DNA from: Bradyrhizobium arachidis
Lineage (GTDB): Bacteria > Pseudomonadota > Alphaproteobacteria > Rhizobiales > Xanthobacteraceae
Assembly: GCF_024758505.1 (NCBI RefSeq)
Contig: NZ_CP077970.1
Location: 4,216,001-4,280,000 of the forward strand
Direction of reading: 5' to 3'
Length of the DNA stretch: 64,000 nt
The notes under the pieces were generated by a model, which was not told the origin of the DNA, searched no databases, and saw nothing but the letters and a program-made list of their open reading frames with translations. The position numbers were made by a program, and so were the translations under genes. Shown here piece by piece: positions 1-7,831 of the stretch. How positions within the stretch are numbered: position 1 is the stretch's first letter; every line of letters begins with the position of its first letter.

Positions 1-602
1 GTCGCCACGACATTCTGTGTCTGAAGCGCCAGCTTGCGCTGAAGCGTCTTTTGCGCCGACGCCTTGACGGCCTGGGCGCTCTCGAGCTTGGCGGCGAGGA
101 CTGCCCGGCTGCCCTTCGCGTTCTCCAGATCGACCCTGGCGCGATCGAGCTTGGCCCTCTCGAGGTCGACATAGGAGTTGGCCACCTCCACCGCCGCCTT
201 GGCCTCGTCGACCTTGGCAGCGAAGGTCCGCGGATCGATCAGCGCGAGCGGCTGGTCCTTCCGGACCGTGTCGTTGAAGTCGACGTAAACCCTGGACAGC
301 TGGCCGGACAGTTGGGAACCGACCTCGATCGTCTTCACGGGCTGAAGGGCGCCTGTGACGGTCACGGTCTGCTCGATGCTGCCGCGCTGGATCGAGGCGT
401 AGCGGAACACGGGGGCATCCGACCCGAAGGCGGCGGCATTGCGTTCGATGGGCGGGATGGATTGGATGGCCGCCCGATAGACGCGGCTTGCTTCGCTCGC
501 AGCCCGCGCAGCAGCGCCTCTGACGCCGGGGGGATCGGCGCTGTACGTTGCAGCCAGGCCACATATGACGGCAAGCGGAACAATCACTGGCACAAATCGC
601 AT
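1..602 (-). CDS. Periplasmic adaptor of an efflux pump (HlyD/RND family), N-terminal part
   Basis: The reading frame runs off the left edge of the window; about 200 residues from the N-terminus are visible. It starts with an ATG at 602 (MRFVPVIVPLAVICGL), a hydrophobic signal or anchor segment. Around residues 80-125 there is a lipoyl-like half-motif (GALQPVKTIEVGSQLSG, then VRKDQPLALIDP). From about residue 128 comes a long Ala/Lys/Glu-rich stretch typical of the adaptor's alpha-helical hairpin. Such adaptors join an inner-membrane transporter to an outer-membrane channel; the partner genes would lie to the left of the window. The substrate cannot be told from this part. The family call is firm; the exact pump type is inferred. 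Confidence 0.8.
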   Translation of the reverse strand, partial: MRFVPVIVPLAVICGLAATYSADPPGVRGAAARAASEASRVYRAAIQSIPPIERNAAAFGSDAPVFRYASIQRGSIEQTVTVTGALQPVKTIEVGSQLSGQLSRVYVDFNDTVRKDQPLALIDPRTFAAKVDEAKAAVEVANSYVDLERAKLDRARVDLENAKGSRAVLAAKLESAQAVKASAQKTLQRKLALQTQNVVA

Positions 603-1253
603 ATCAAAAACCCGCCTTCTGAAAAAAATGAGATCGCGGCGGAAAATCAGGGTTCGCGTAATGGTTGTACAACCAAATGTCGACACCTGCATCTAGGAGT
701 ATGTCGCCGCTCCTGGGGTGACGGACGGGAGCGCTGCATCATCCAGATGCAAAAATTGCGGACGCGATCATTCGTGACTTGCACGGTTCCTATACGAGGC
801 GTACACGAGAACGTGTGTGCGGTATCAAATACGATCGTTGATTGAACGTCCCGGCTGGTGCGGATCCAATGCGACCACCAGTCGATGCGTTCGGAGAAGT
901 CGTGAAGCCATGAACTGCTCTGGGAAAGACCTGGCGACAGCGCGGCCAGTTCAATCCACTCACCAGCCGGAGGTGAGATGTGCGGCCGCCATGTCGGTCG
1001 TCCGCATCCTCTGTCTCTCGCGCGGTGATCATGTCGTCGACGGCACCCCCCGATATCGCGATCATGAATCCCAATGTGTGAACGCGTTCACTCGTTTTCG
1101 GGAAGCGTTGGCTTAAGAGGGTCGAGTCGTCCGGGCAGGGGCGATGCGTTCGACCTGCGGAACGTCATTCAAGCACCTTAGCATCGCTTACAAGAAGAAT
1201 GGACAGCTCGATGTCGGATCATCGAGCTAAGAGGAGTCCTGGAGTCTTTTGCC
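603..1253. other. Long intergenic region, no convincing gene
   Basis: About 650 bases between the divergent adaptor gene and the FixJ-like regulator. The open frames here have no good start context and overlap one another on both strands, so I do not call a gene. It must contain the promoters of both flanking genes. A purine-rich AGAGGAG lies just upstream of the regulator start. I see no strong hairpin or repeat. Confidence 0.5.
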
Positions 1254-1928
1254 ATGGGTTCGAATCAAGCCACGGTTTATGTCGTTGACGACGAACTACA
1301 GATAAGGAATGCGATCGGAAGTCTTTGCGAGGAGACCGGGCACCAGGTGAAGTTGTTCGCCTCGACGGAGGAATTCCTCGCGCAAAGACTCGACGTCGGA
1401 CCGTCCTGTCTCGTGCTGGACGTCCGCTTTCCCGGTACATCGCCGACCGGGCTCGAATTGCAGCGTACGCTCGCGCAATCCGGCGTGCCCATTCCGATCG
1501 TGTTCATCAGCGGCTACACGGACATCCGCGTTTCGGTCGAGGCGATGAAGCGCGGAGCGGTCGAGTTTCTGCCGAAGCCGTTTCGGGAACAGGAGCTCCT
1601 TGACGCCATCAGGCACGGCCTCGAGCGCGACCGCAGGCGGCTCGAACGCGACGACAGGCTGCGTGATGCCAGGCAGCGTGTAGAAATGCTGACGATGCGC
1701 GAGCGCGAGATCATGTTGCTGATGGCAGAAGGGTTCGTCGCCAAGCAAATCGCGGCGAGGCTGAATGTCAGCGAGGTGACGGTGAAGGTGCATCGTGCAC
1801 GGATGATGAGAAAGCTGGAGCTCCGCTCGCCGATCGAGGTGGTCAGGCTGATCGACAGCATGGGGCCGGAGTTCGGTGCAGGACGGACCGGCACGTCGCA
1901 GTCGCCTTTTCAGGCCGGCGGGTCCTGA
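1254..1928 (+). CDS. FixJ-type two-component response regulator
   Basis: 224 residues. Residues about 7-120 are a receiver domain (VYVVDDE acidic pocket, phospho-acceptor D56 in LVLDVRFPG, switch Thr/Ser in FISGYTD, Lys in FLPKPF). Residues about 148-205 are a LuxR-type helix-turn-helix (LTMREREIMLLMAEGFVAKQIA...VTVKVHRARMMRKL). It should bind DNA when phosphorylated. No histidine kinase is adjacent. It lies directly upstream of four curlin-repeat genes in the same direction, separated by about 250 bases with two palindromic repeats. Because CsgD, the curli activator of enterobacteria, also has a receiver plus LuxR-type domain, this gene may control that cluster; this is inference from position. 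The C-terminal 20 residues are poorly conserved-looking. Confidence 0.92.
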   Translation: MGSNQATVYVVDDELQIRNAIGSLCEETGHQVKLFASTEEFLAQRLDVGPSCLVLDVRFPGTSPTGLELQRTLAQSGVPIPIVFISGYTDIRVSVEAMKRGAVEFLPKPFREQELLDAIRHGLERDRRRLERDDRLRDARQRVEMLTMREREIMLLMAEGFVAKQIAARLNVSEVTVKVHRARMMRKLELRSPIEVVRLIDSMGPEFGAGRTGTSQSPFQAGGS

Positions 1929-1946
1929 AATTTCGCGCAACGTCTA

Positions 1947-1995
1947 GAGCATGATCCGGAAAAGTGTGTAGCGGTTTTCCGGAAAGATCATGCTC
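1947..1995. repeat. Intergenic palindromic repeat
   Basis: The arms GAGCATGATC and GATCATGCTC are perfect inverted copies, and inside them CCGGAAAA is matched by TTTTCCGG, giving a nearly continuous stem. This element (GAGCATGATCCGGAAAA...) is familiar from many Bradyrhizobium and Rhodopseudomonas intergenic regions. It could also help terminate the upstream regulator transcript. Confidence 0.75.
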
Positions 1996-2005
1996 CAACA
2001 AAGAG

Positions 2006-2048
2006 CTAGAGCGCGATGACGATTCAACTTGATCTCATCGCGCTCTAG
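2006..2048. repeat. Second intergenic palindrome
   Basis: Perfect 14-base arms CTAGAGCGCGATGA and TCATCGCGCTCTAG separated by 15 bases. It lies 10 bases after the preceding palindrome, so the two may act as one folded block between the regulator and the curlin genes. Confidence 0.7.
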
Positions 2049-2180
2049 TCTGTCCAGACTAGCATGAATCACAGTCTGTCGCATGGAGCGCAATCGGTTC
2101 AGAGTCATCCCCATGATGTCGGCGTCCTCAAAACGGCATCAGAGACTTGATCAGATAACTTGACAAGAAAGGGATACTCC

Positions 2181-2579
2181 ATGCGTAAATTTCTTCTCGT
2201 TTCCGTCGCAATGTTCGCTCTGTCGTCCGCCGCCCAGGCCGCGAACACCGCAACCACGGTGCAAGTTGGTGTCGTGAACGGCTCGAGCGTCACCCAGAAC
2301 GGCCTCACCAACGACAGTTCGTCCACCAGCCAGCTCGGCATCCTGAACAGTGCGTCCACTTCGCAGGGCACGAGCTCCCCGTCGCTCAACAATGTTAGCA
2401 CGGTCAACCAGGCCGGCGTGCAGAACACGGCGGCCACCGGCCAGGTCGCATTCGGCAACAACGGCAGCTCGATCACCCAGAATTCGTTCGGGCCCCCGGC
2501 ACTCCAGAACAACGCTGCCGCCGTCGGTCAACTCGGCCTCGGTACCAACACCTCCGTCATCTCGCAGACGGCGCACTGA
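2181..2579 (+). CDS. Secreted curlin-repeat protein 1
   Basis: 132 residues. ATG at 2181 is chosen because it gives a clean signal peptide (MRKFLLVSVAMFALSSAAQAA) and has AAGAAAGGG just upstream; an earlier TTG would add seven unhelpful residues. The mature part is built of repeats of the form QxGxxN about every 20-25 residues (QVGVVN, QNGLTN, QLGILN, QAGVQN), rich in Ser, Thr, Asn, Gln and Gly. This is the pattern of curlin (CsgA/CsgB) beta-solenoid amyloid subunits. It is first in a run of four related genes. Function as a surface amyloid subunit is inferred from the repeat; no assembly genes are in the window. Confidence 0.8.
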   Translation: MRKFLLVSVAMFALSSAAQAANTATTVQVGVVNGSSVTQNGLTNDSSSTSQLGILNSASTSQGTSSPSLNNVSTVNQAGVQNTAATGQVAFGNNGSSITQNSFGPPALQNNAAAVGQLGLGTNTSVISQTAH

Positions 2580-2589
2580 GCCAGCCCCA

Positions 2590-2618
2590 CCGGACGCGTC
2601 ACAGCGCGGCGCGTCCGG
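2590..2618 (+). terminator. Hairpin after first curlin-repeat gene
   Basis: Perfect 9-base arms CCGGACGCG and CGCGTCCGG with an 11-base loop, 11 bases after the stop codon, followed by GCCATTTTCC. The T-run is short, so it may be a leaky terminator or an mRNA-stabilising hairpin that sets higher expression of the first subunit than of those downstream. Confidence 0.5.
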
Positions 2619-2695
2619 GCCATTTTCCAGAGAACCGCAATCAGGCTGATTGACCCAACGGCGGATCGACGGCCGATAGTCGCGGAGGAAATCAC

Positions 2696-3088
2696 ATGCG
2701 GATCAATTATTTCATTGCGACGATTGTCACGCTCAACGCGTTGAGCGCCATTGACGCCCATGCCGGCAACACGGCCAGCGTGTTGCAATTCGGGACGACG
2801 AACAGCTCCTTCATCTCCCAGAGCGGTCCGACGAACAACAGCGCCACCACGCTGCAATTCGGTGCGACCAACCAGGCGACGACCTTGCAGACGGGATCGC
2901 TGGCCTCGGTCAATACGTCGGTCATTGGACAGGGCGGCACGACGAGCACGGCAACCAATACGGCGGTCGCCGGCCAGGTCGGCGGCTTCAACTCGAGCCT
3001 GATCGGTCAGATCGGCGCGAACAACACGGCCGGGGTAGGTCAGCTCGGCATCCTGAACGGCTCAACGATCCTCCAGCAGGCGCCGTGA
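2696..3088 (+). CDS. Secreted curlin-repeat protein 2
   Basis: 130 residues with an N-terminal signal peptide (cleavage near DAHAG) and a GGAGG ribosome-binding site a few bases upstream of the ATG. The mature part has about eight QxGxxN-like units (QFGTTN, QSGPTN, QFGATN, QVGGFN, QIGANN, QLGILN). It ends in ILQQAP, like the NQTAP end of the third protein. Same repeat type as the neighbouring genes, so a paralogous amyloid-type subunit. Distances of 40-120 bases between these genes fit one transcription unit. Confidence 0.8.
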   Translation: MRINYFIATIVTLNALSAIDAHAGNTASVLQFGTTNSSFISQSGPTNNSATTLQFGATNQATTLQTGSLASVNTSVIGQGGTTSTATNTAVAGQVGGFNSSLIGQIGANNTAGVGQLGILNGSTILQQAP

Positions 3089-3131
3089 CCGCGGGGCCTT
3101 CCCGATGTCCGCAACAGTGATGAGGCATGTC

Positions 3132-3479
3132 ATGAAACACCGTCTTCCCAGCGTCGCAAGTTTGGCAGTTCTCATTCTCTGTTGCGGGCAGAGCGGACCG
3201 CTGCACGCCCAAACGGCTGACATCAAGACCATCGTGTCACTCGGCGGCCCGCCGGTCGTCCTGAACCAGAACAGTCAAACCAATATGGCTGGTGTGTTCA
3301 TGGTTGGTGGCAACACCAGCGCGACCGTCGTCCAGACCGGCACCAACAACGCCACGGGAATCCTGCAATTTGGCGGAGCCAACTCGGCGGCCGTCGGCCA
3401 GAACGGCACGTTCAACTTCACCTTCGTCGGTCAGTCCGGCCTCTTCAACTCTTCCAATGTGAACCAGACTGCCCCGTAA
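3132..3479 (+). CDS. Secreted curlin-repeat protein 3
   Basis: 115 residues from the ATG at 3132, chosen because it is preceded by TGAGG at good spacing and starts a proper signal peptide ([20 protein letters not shown]...LHAQ). In-frame ATGs at 3105 and 3120 are possible but would put charged residues ahead of the signal. The mature region begins with a short unique stretch (TADIKTIVSLGGPPVVLNQNSQTNM), then has QTGTNN, QFGGAN, QNGTFN and QSGLFN units. The unique lead-in resembles the one in the fourth protein (NAAPVAVQQTSQTNM), so genes three and four are a closer pair and could be nucleator-type subunits. Confidence 0.78.
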   Translation: MKHRLPSVASLAVLILCCGQSGPLHAQTADIKTIVSLGGPPVVLNQNSQTNMAGVFMVGGNTSATVVQTGTNNATGILQFGGANSAAVGQNGTFNFTFVGQSGLFNSSNVNQTAP

Positions 3480-3533
3480 GAGCATCGGTCCGGATCGTTC
3501 CCGCCCGGAAGGGCGAGGTGAAGGAGCGTTTCC

Positions 3534-3953
3534 ATGAGATGGCGCGTTCAAGCCTTGGCGCTCGCAGCACTTGCCGGCGCGATGGGGATGAGTTCGACGG
3601 CATGGTCCGAATCCTTGACGACGTTTTCGTTCAGGAACAGCTTGCTCAGTGCTGAAATCATCGTCACCTACGGCCGGAACGCGGCGCCGGTGGCCGTGCA
3701 ACAGACGAGCCAGACCAATATGCTGAGCATCTTTCAGCTCGGCGGAACGAGTTCTGGCGGTACTGCTGTCGTGCAAACGGGTGAGCGCAACAACGCCAGC
3801 GTCTATCAGACTGGCGAGGTGACGACCGCCAACGTTCTGCAGATCGGCGATACGAACGGCTCGCGCATACTCCAGGTTGGAGACATGAATTCAGCGTTCC
3901 TCACGCAATTCGGTCGGTTCAACAGGTCAACGATATTTCAGTTCGGTCGATGA
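3534..3953 (+). CDS. Secreted curlin-repeat protein 4
   Basis: 139 residues with AAGGAG upstream and a signal peptide ending near TAWSES. After a unique segment to about residue 60 come repeats QLGGTS, QTGERN, QTGEVT, QIGDTN, QVGDMN, QFGRFN and a final QFGR. The repeats carry more charged residues (E, R, D) than those in proteins 1 and 2. In curli, the nucleator CsgB also has more charged repeats than CsgA; a similar split of labour here is only a guess. Confidence 0.78.
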   Translation: MRWRVQALALAALAGAMGMSSTAWSESLTTFSFRNSLLSAEIIVTYGRNAAPVAVQQTSQTNMLSIFQLGGTSSGGTAVVQTGERNNASVYQTGEVTTANVLQIGDTNGSRILQVGDMNSAFLTQFGRFNRSTIFQFGR

Positions 3954-3972
3954 GCCAGAAGGATAACCCGAC

Positions 3973-4272
3973 ATGAGGTTCATCTTACTCGCAGCGGGAA
4001 TTGGTATCATGATGTACGGCGGAGCGGTCCGGGCAGCATCCGGCAGCGACGGGAACGGGAATACGACCATCGTTCGGGACGCCAATGGCGAGACGGTGAT
4101 CACACAGAGCGGAGATCCCGCGGAGGCCGAGGTTCGCATCGAGCAGGAGCCCGGGCGAACGACGGTCTATCGTCGCAGCGGCGGAAACACCGCCATCGTG
4201 ACGCAGAGTTCCGGCGGGCCCGGAGTTCCGGACGGGCAGCTCGAGTGGCTGCTCAAGCAACTGCGGCGCTGA
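3973..4272 (+). CDS. Small secreted protein following curlin-repeat genes
   Basis: 99 residues; signal peptide MRFILLAAGIGIMMYGGAVRA. The mature part is short and hydrophilic with two imperfect units of the form NTTIVRDANGETVITQSG and GGNTAIVTQSSGG, and a basic C-terminus (EWLLKQLRR). I do not recognise the family. It begins 19 bases after the fourth curlin gene and is probably cotranscribed. The VITQSG/IVTQSS units loosely echo the curlin repeat, so it may be a divergent accessory or capping subunit. Confidence 0.6.
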   Translation: MRFILLAAGIGIMMYGGAVRAASGSDGNGNTTIVRDANGETVITQSGDPAEAEVRIEQEPGRTTVYRRSGGNTAIVTQSSGGPGVPDGQLEWLLKQLRR

Positions 4273-4461
4273 CCAGGGCGCTGTCGTTAAGCTCTTCCCG
4301 CGACAGAGGCCGGCGGCGGTGCGTGGCAATGGAACTGGCGTGGCCAGCCTCTGTGTTAATGTTACGCCTTAACCAATTATTAAGTATGGGTTTGCGGACG
4401 GCGAAGGGACGGGCCTAGCGTCGCGAAAGGGGAGCTTCAGAGCCAACGAGTGGTGCGTAAC

Positions 4462-4911
4462 ATGTCGTATCGAGTGTTTGGGGCGTTGATCGCCTCCGTG
4501 AGCGCAGTGTCGCTCCTGCTTGCCGCCGACGTAGCTTCTGCGAGGTCAGGCGGCGCGATGGCCCCGGCCGTTGCGGCGCCAGCCCCGGCCGTCCGCGCGC
4601 CGATCGCGCCGGGCGCGCGGTTTCATCATCACCACCGCGGCGCGCGGGGCGCATGGAACATGTGGCCGGGAGGCGGTGGCTTCTTCTACGGGCCTTCGGG
4701 CAGCGAAGGCTTTGCCGAGGCGGCGGCGCCGCTCTCCAACGACATCCGCTACACCTACACCTATGACGTGCCCTGGGATTGGGTGCACCGCTTTCCGCCG
4801 AACGTCGTGCCATCCGACAAGCCCTATGTGTCGAGCTGTCCGTCGGAGACCGTCGTCGTTCCCGGTCGCGGCGGCCAGGAGCACACCGTCAACGTGATGC
4901 GCTGCTACTGA
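4462..4911 (+). CDS. Hypothetical exported protein
   Basis: 149 residues from ATG 4462, which starts a signal peptide (MSYRVFGALIASVSAVSLLLAADVASA); a GTG at 4450 would add four residues and has a GGGGAG further upstream. The mature part is Ala/Pro-rich, has HHHH and GGGG runs, then a conserved-looking C-terminal half with aromatic residues (YTYTYDVPWDWVHRFPPN) and two cysteines (SSCPSE, VMRCY) that could form a disulfide. No known family recognised. It stands alone between the curlin cluster and the convergent marC gene. Confidence 0.65.
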   Translation: MSYRVFGALIASVSAVSLLLAADVASARSGGAMAPAVAAPAPAVRAPIAPGARFHHHHRGARGAWNMWPGGGGFFYGPSGSEGFAEAAAPLSNDIRYTYTYDVPWDWVHRFPPNVVPSDKPYVSSCPSETVVVPGRGGQEHTVNVMRCY

Positions 4912-4938
4912 GGCGCAGCGGCACGGGCGTTCCGCCGT

Positions 4939-5616
4939 TCATTTTGCGCTGTCCAGGATCGTGCGAGCGAGCTCGGTCACGCCGGTGAGCGTGATCTGGA
5001 CGCCGACGCAGAGCAGCAAAAAGGCGGACAGGCGCGTGACCACGCTCGTGCCTTCCTCGCCGAAGATCCGCGCCATCACACTCGACTTCGCATAGGCGTG
5101 ATAGATCGTCGCCGAGACTGCGATCGCGACGATGAGCGAGACGATCGATGACGTGAACAGGCCGTCGAGATCGTCCGGCCGGTGCGTGCCGATGGCGATG
5201 GCGGTTGCGATGGTGCCCGGACCCGTGGTCAGGGGAATGGTCAGCGGGAAGAATGCCATCCGCTGCACGATGGCGAAGTTGGCGGTCGACGTTGCATGTG
5301 CGCCGGGCGCGGCCGTGGGCGCATGCAGCATCGACCAGCCGGCTGCCGCGACGACCAGTCCGCCGGCAATGCGTAGGGCCGGCATCGAGATGCCAAAAAT
5401 CTTGAGGACCTGGGCGCCGACGAACAGCGAGCCGAGCATGACGGCGAACGCGTAGAGCGCGACCCGCAGCGCGACGCGGGCGCGTTCGCTGTCGGACAGG
5501 CCCATCGTCCTGTCCAGGAAGATGAAGGCCAGTCCGTAGGGATTGATGATCGCAAACAGCGCGCCGAACGCGAACAGGAAGTCACCGATCCAGCGTGACG
5601 TAAACAGCTCGGCCAT
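4939..5616 (-). CDS. MarC family integral membrane protein
   Basis: 225 residues from ATG 5616; a longer frame to 5841 is low-complexity read-through of the upstream gene. Six hydrophobic segments are visible, with the MarC/UPF0056 signature regions near the N-terminus (FAFGALFAIINPYGLAFIFLD) and in the middle (RMAFFPLTIPLTTGPGTIATAIAIG). Transport function of the family is unknown despite the historical multiple-antibiotic-resistance name. It starts 4 bases after the stop of the acetyltransferase gene, so the two are translationally coupled. Confidence 0.88.
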   Translation of the reverse strand: MAELFTSRWIGDFLFAFGALFAIINPYGLAFIFLDRTMGLSDSERARVALRVALYAFAVMLGSLFVGAQVLKIFGISMPALRIAGGLVVAAAGWSMLHAPTAAPGAHATSTANFAIVQRMAFFPLTIPLTTGPGTIATAIAIGTHRPDDLDGLFTSSIVSLIVAIAVSATIYHAYAKSSVMARIFGEEGTSVVTRLSAFLLLCVGVQITLTGVTELARTILDSAK

Positions 5617-5620
5617 GCGC

Positions 5621-6463
5621 CTATCCCAGCTCGAAGGTGGTGACGCCGAACACGCGGTCGATCCGCAGCGGCGGGATCGCGCCGGTGTACATGCGCGCGG
5701 TCTCGAAGGTCGGGGTGAGGCCGAGCGCTTGCGCGAGCGCAACGGCGTCAGGGTTGACCGAGGGAACGTCGAGGAAGATTTCGCCCGGGCCCTTGCTTGC
5801 AAGCAGGGCGGACAGGATCGTCTCCGCAGCCGCGCGGTCATCGGCGACGAGCGGACCGATCTTGCGGCCCTGCCGGCAGGGCCGCATCACGCCCCATCCG
5901 GCGAGCCTGCCGTCGCGCATCAGCGCGCGGCCGACATGGCCCGTTGCGCCGATCCAGGCGCGCAAGAACGCGCTCCGCGGCGCGGGGAACACCGTGGCGT
6001 CATCCGCCTCGATCGCTGCAAAGGGGATTTTGTCGAGCGCGACGGTGTCGGCGCGCGGTTCGGTCACGGACGTCACGGTCCCACCATAGCGGATGTTGGC
6101 ATAGGCGAGGGTGAAGCCGGACTTGCGATAATTGTCCTGCTGCGCCACGACTCCGTCGAGCCCGATCACGCGCGGCCCCGCATGGGCGATCGCGGCGTTC
6201 CAGACGTCGAGACCGTAGCCGTGGCCGCGCAGGTCGGCGCGCACGATGTAGAATCCGAGGAAGGCGAAACGTGGGCCATAGTTGACGCAGGAAACGGTTG
6301 CGACCGGTTCGCCCTTGAGCTCGCCGACGAAAAAGCCCAAGGGATCGACGGTTGCGAAGCTGGCGGCATCGGCAAGGCCCGGATTCCATCCCTCGGCGGC
6401 GGCCCAGTCGACGGCGAGGGCGATTTCCTCCGGCCGCAGGTTGCGGATGTGCAGATCGCTCAT
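5621..6463 (-). CDS. GNAT family N-acetyltransferase
   Basis: 280 residues from ATG 6463, preceded by GGGGAG at 5 bases. Residues about 3-130 form a GNAT domain: IRNLRPEEIALAVDWAAAEGWNPG at the start and the acetyl-CoA loop in VRADLRGHGYGLDVWNAAI. The second half (about 150-275) resembles the C-terminal domain found in YitH-like GNAT proteins (RALMRDGRLAGWGVMRPCRQGRKIGPLVADD). The substrate is unknown. First gene of a two-gene unit with marC. Confidence 0.85.
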   Translation of the reverse strand: MSDLHIRNLRPEEIALAVDWAAAEGWNPGLADAASFATVDPLGFFVGELKGEPVATVSCVNYGPRFAFLGFYIVRADLRGHGYGLDVWNAAIAHAGPRVIGLDGVVAQQDNYRKSGFTLAYANIRYGGTVTSVTEPRADTVALDKIPFAAIEADDATVFPAPRSAFLRAWIGATGHVGRALMRDGRLAGWGVMRPCRQGRKIGPLVADDRAAAETILSALLASKGPGEIFLDVPSVNPDAVALAQALGLTPTFETARMYTGAIPPLRIDRVFGVTTFELG

Positions 6464-6574
6464 GACGGCTCCCCGAGGTCCGGACTTATGCCGGCGCAAG
6501 TCTGCATGTAAAACACCTTCCGATGATAGGCTGCGCGCTCGGCAGGCCTCAACAGCAAGACTTAAGGAATCGTC

Positions 6575-7279
6575 ATGACAGGAGAAAAGGTCGCGCTGGT
6601 GACCGCGGGCGGCAGCGGCATGGGGGCAGGGGCCGCGCGCAGGCTTGCCGCCGACGGGTTTCGTGTCGCGATCCTGTCGTCCTCCGGCAAGGGCGAGGCT
6701 CTGGCGCAGGAACTCGGCGGGCTCGGCGTGACAGGCTCGAACAAGTCGAGCGACGACCTGAAGCGGCTGGTCGACGCAGCGCTGGCGAAGTGGGGCCGGA
6801 TCGACGTCCTCGTCAACAGCGCGGGCCACGGGCCGCGCGCGCCGATCGTCGAGATCTCGGACGAGCAGTGGCACACCGGTCTCGATACCTATCTGCTCAA
6901 CGTCATCAGGCCGACGCGCCTCGTCGTTCCGGCGATGCAGGCACAAAAGTCCGGCGCCATCATCAACATCTCGACCGCCTGGGCGTTCGAGCCGAGCGCG
7001 ATGTTTCCGACCTCGGCCGTCTTCCGCGCGGGGCTTGCGGCCTTCACAAAGATCTTCACCGACACTTACGCCGCCGACAATATCCGCATGAACAACGTGC
7101 TGCCGGGCTGGATCGACAGCCTGCCGGCGACGGAGGAGCGGCGGGCGAGCGTGCCGATGGGGCGCTATGGCAAGGTCGAGGAGATCGCGGCGACCGTCGC
7201 CTTCCTGGCCTCCGACGGCGCGGCCTACATCACCGGCCAGAACATCCGTGTCGATGGCGGGCTGACGCGCTCGGTGTGA
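6575..7279 (+). CDS. SDR-fold protein with altered catalytic motif
   Basis: 234 residues. The N-terminal nucleotide motif is normal (TAGGSGMGAG, residues 10-19), as are the NSAGHG stretch and the C-terminal ITGQNIRVDGG. At the place of the catalytic YxxxK the sequence reads FPTSAVFRAGLAAFTK: Tyr is replaced by Ser and Lys by Arg. Upstream the catalytic Ser region is NISTAWAF. It may therefore bind NAD(P) but not be a standard alcohol dehydrogenase, or may use other residues. It stands alone, about 110 bases from the divergent acetyltransferase. Confidence 0.85.
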   Translation: MTGEKVALVTAGGSGMGAGAARRLAADGFRVAILSSSGKGEALAQELGGLGVTGSNKSSDDLKRLVDAALAKWGRIDVLVNSAGHGPRAPIVEISDEQWHTGLDTYLLNVIRPTRLVVPAMQAQKSGAIINISTAWAFEPSAMFPTSAVFRAGLAAFTKIFTDTYAADNIRMNNVLPGWIDSLPATEERRASVPMGRYGKVEEIAATVAFLASDGAAYITGQNIRVDGGLTRSV

Positions 7280-7369
7280 TGTGGGCGGTCAAATCTGCCG
7301 CCGACAGCCATTGTCTCTCACGACGAGGCTTGCCCTTTGGGCCATCGCATCATCGTCGCTGCCTCGGGG

Positions 7370-7580
7370 CAGCGGAGGGCGCTGGGAGGCAGAATGAGTG
7401 GCGGATCGGTCACACTGCGCGGAACGTCCTTCGATTTCGCAATAGTCCAAGCGAAGTTTCGCCGCAGTTCAAGACGGTAAGGCACCCGAAGACTATTTCC
7501 GATCCTGCGCTGGATTCATCCCGATCGCGCACTTCGAAAACGCGAGCGTGAATCGCGTTTGGGGCTTGGAGACCGGAACG
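7370..7580 (+). repeat. Copy A of duplicated upstream region of a barrel-protein gene
   Basis: This stretch matches 7832-8039 over nearly its whole length. Shared stretches include CGAAGTTTCGCCG, AAGACGG, CACTTCGAAAACGCGAGC/GCGCTTCGAAAACGCGAGC, and GAATCGCGTTTGGGGC/GAATCGCGTTGGGGC. The second copy leads straight into the intact barrel gene at 8040, so this copy looks like the leader of a duplicated, now decayed, gene. Confidence 0.75.
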
Positions 7581-7830
7581 TCAACTGTTTCGGTTTCAAG
7601 GGCGTGCGACCGATCCGGCGGCATGACGAACGAAACCATCTGGATCATCGTCCCCGCGATTGGCATCACCATTGTCTTGGCGACCATCGTTCTGCTCACT
7701 GGCTAGTGATATCGGTTCGGCGACGCCGGGCTGGCCGATCTATGCCACCGGCGGTGTTGCGATTGCGGAAGTGAAGGGCGACTTCCCCTTCACCAATTTC
7801 CGTTTGCGTTCGGGCGGGAATCTGTAGCGG
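7575..7830 (+). pseudogene. Remnant of a second Omp25-like gene
   Basis: Two pieces match the intact gene at 8040. Bases 7577-7618 (NxFGFKG-like) match about 8374-8415, and 7731-7800 encodes WPIYATGGVAIAEVKGDFPFTNF against WLIYATGGAAIADVKGDFTFTDG at about 8520-8590. The parts between and after are missing or replaced, and a stop follows at about 7828. With the duplicated leader before it, this is a decayed tandem copy. The C-terminal strands are absent. Confidence 0.7.
7623..7706 (+). CDS. Possible 27-residue membrane peptide
   Basis: A complete small frame, MTNETIWIIVPAIGITIVLATIVLLTG, lies inside the decayed region and does not match the intact barrel gene. It is a single hydrophobic helix with a short polar N-terminus, like many small membrane proteins. 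Against it, the ribosome-binding site is poor (CGGCGG) and it sits within a pseudogene. Reported as a candidate only. Confidence 0.25.
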   Translation: MTNETIWIIVPAIGITIVLATIVLLTG

Positions 7831-7831
7831 G

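Noticed and set aside
2181..4272. Repeat proteins as silk-like or RTX adhesins
   Set aside because: The QxGxxN spacing of about 20-25 residues, short length and signal peptides fit curlin repeats; no GGxGxDxxx calcium motif is seen.
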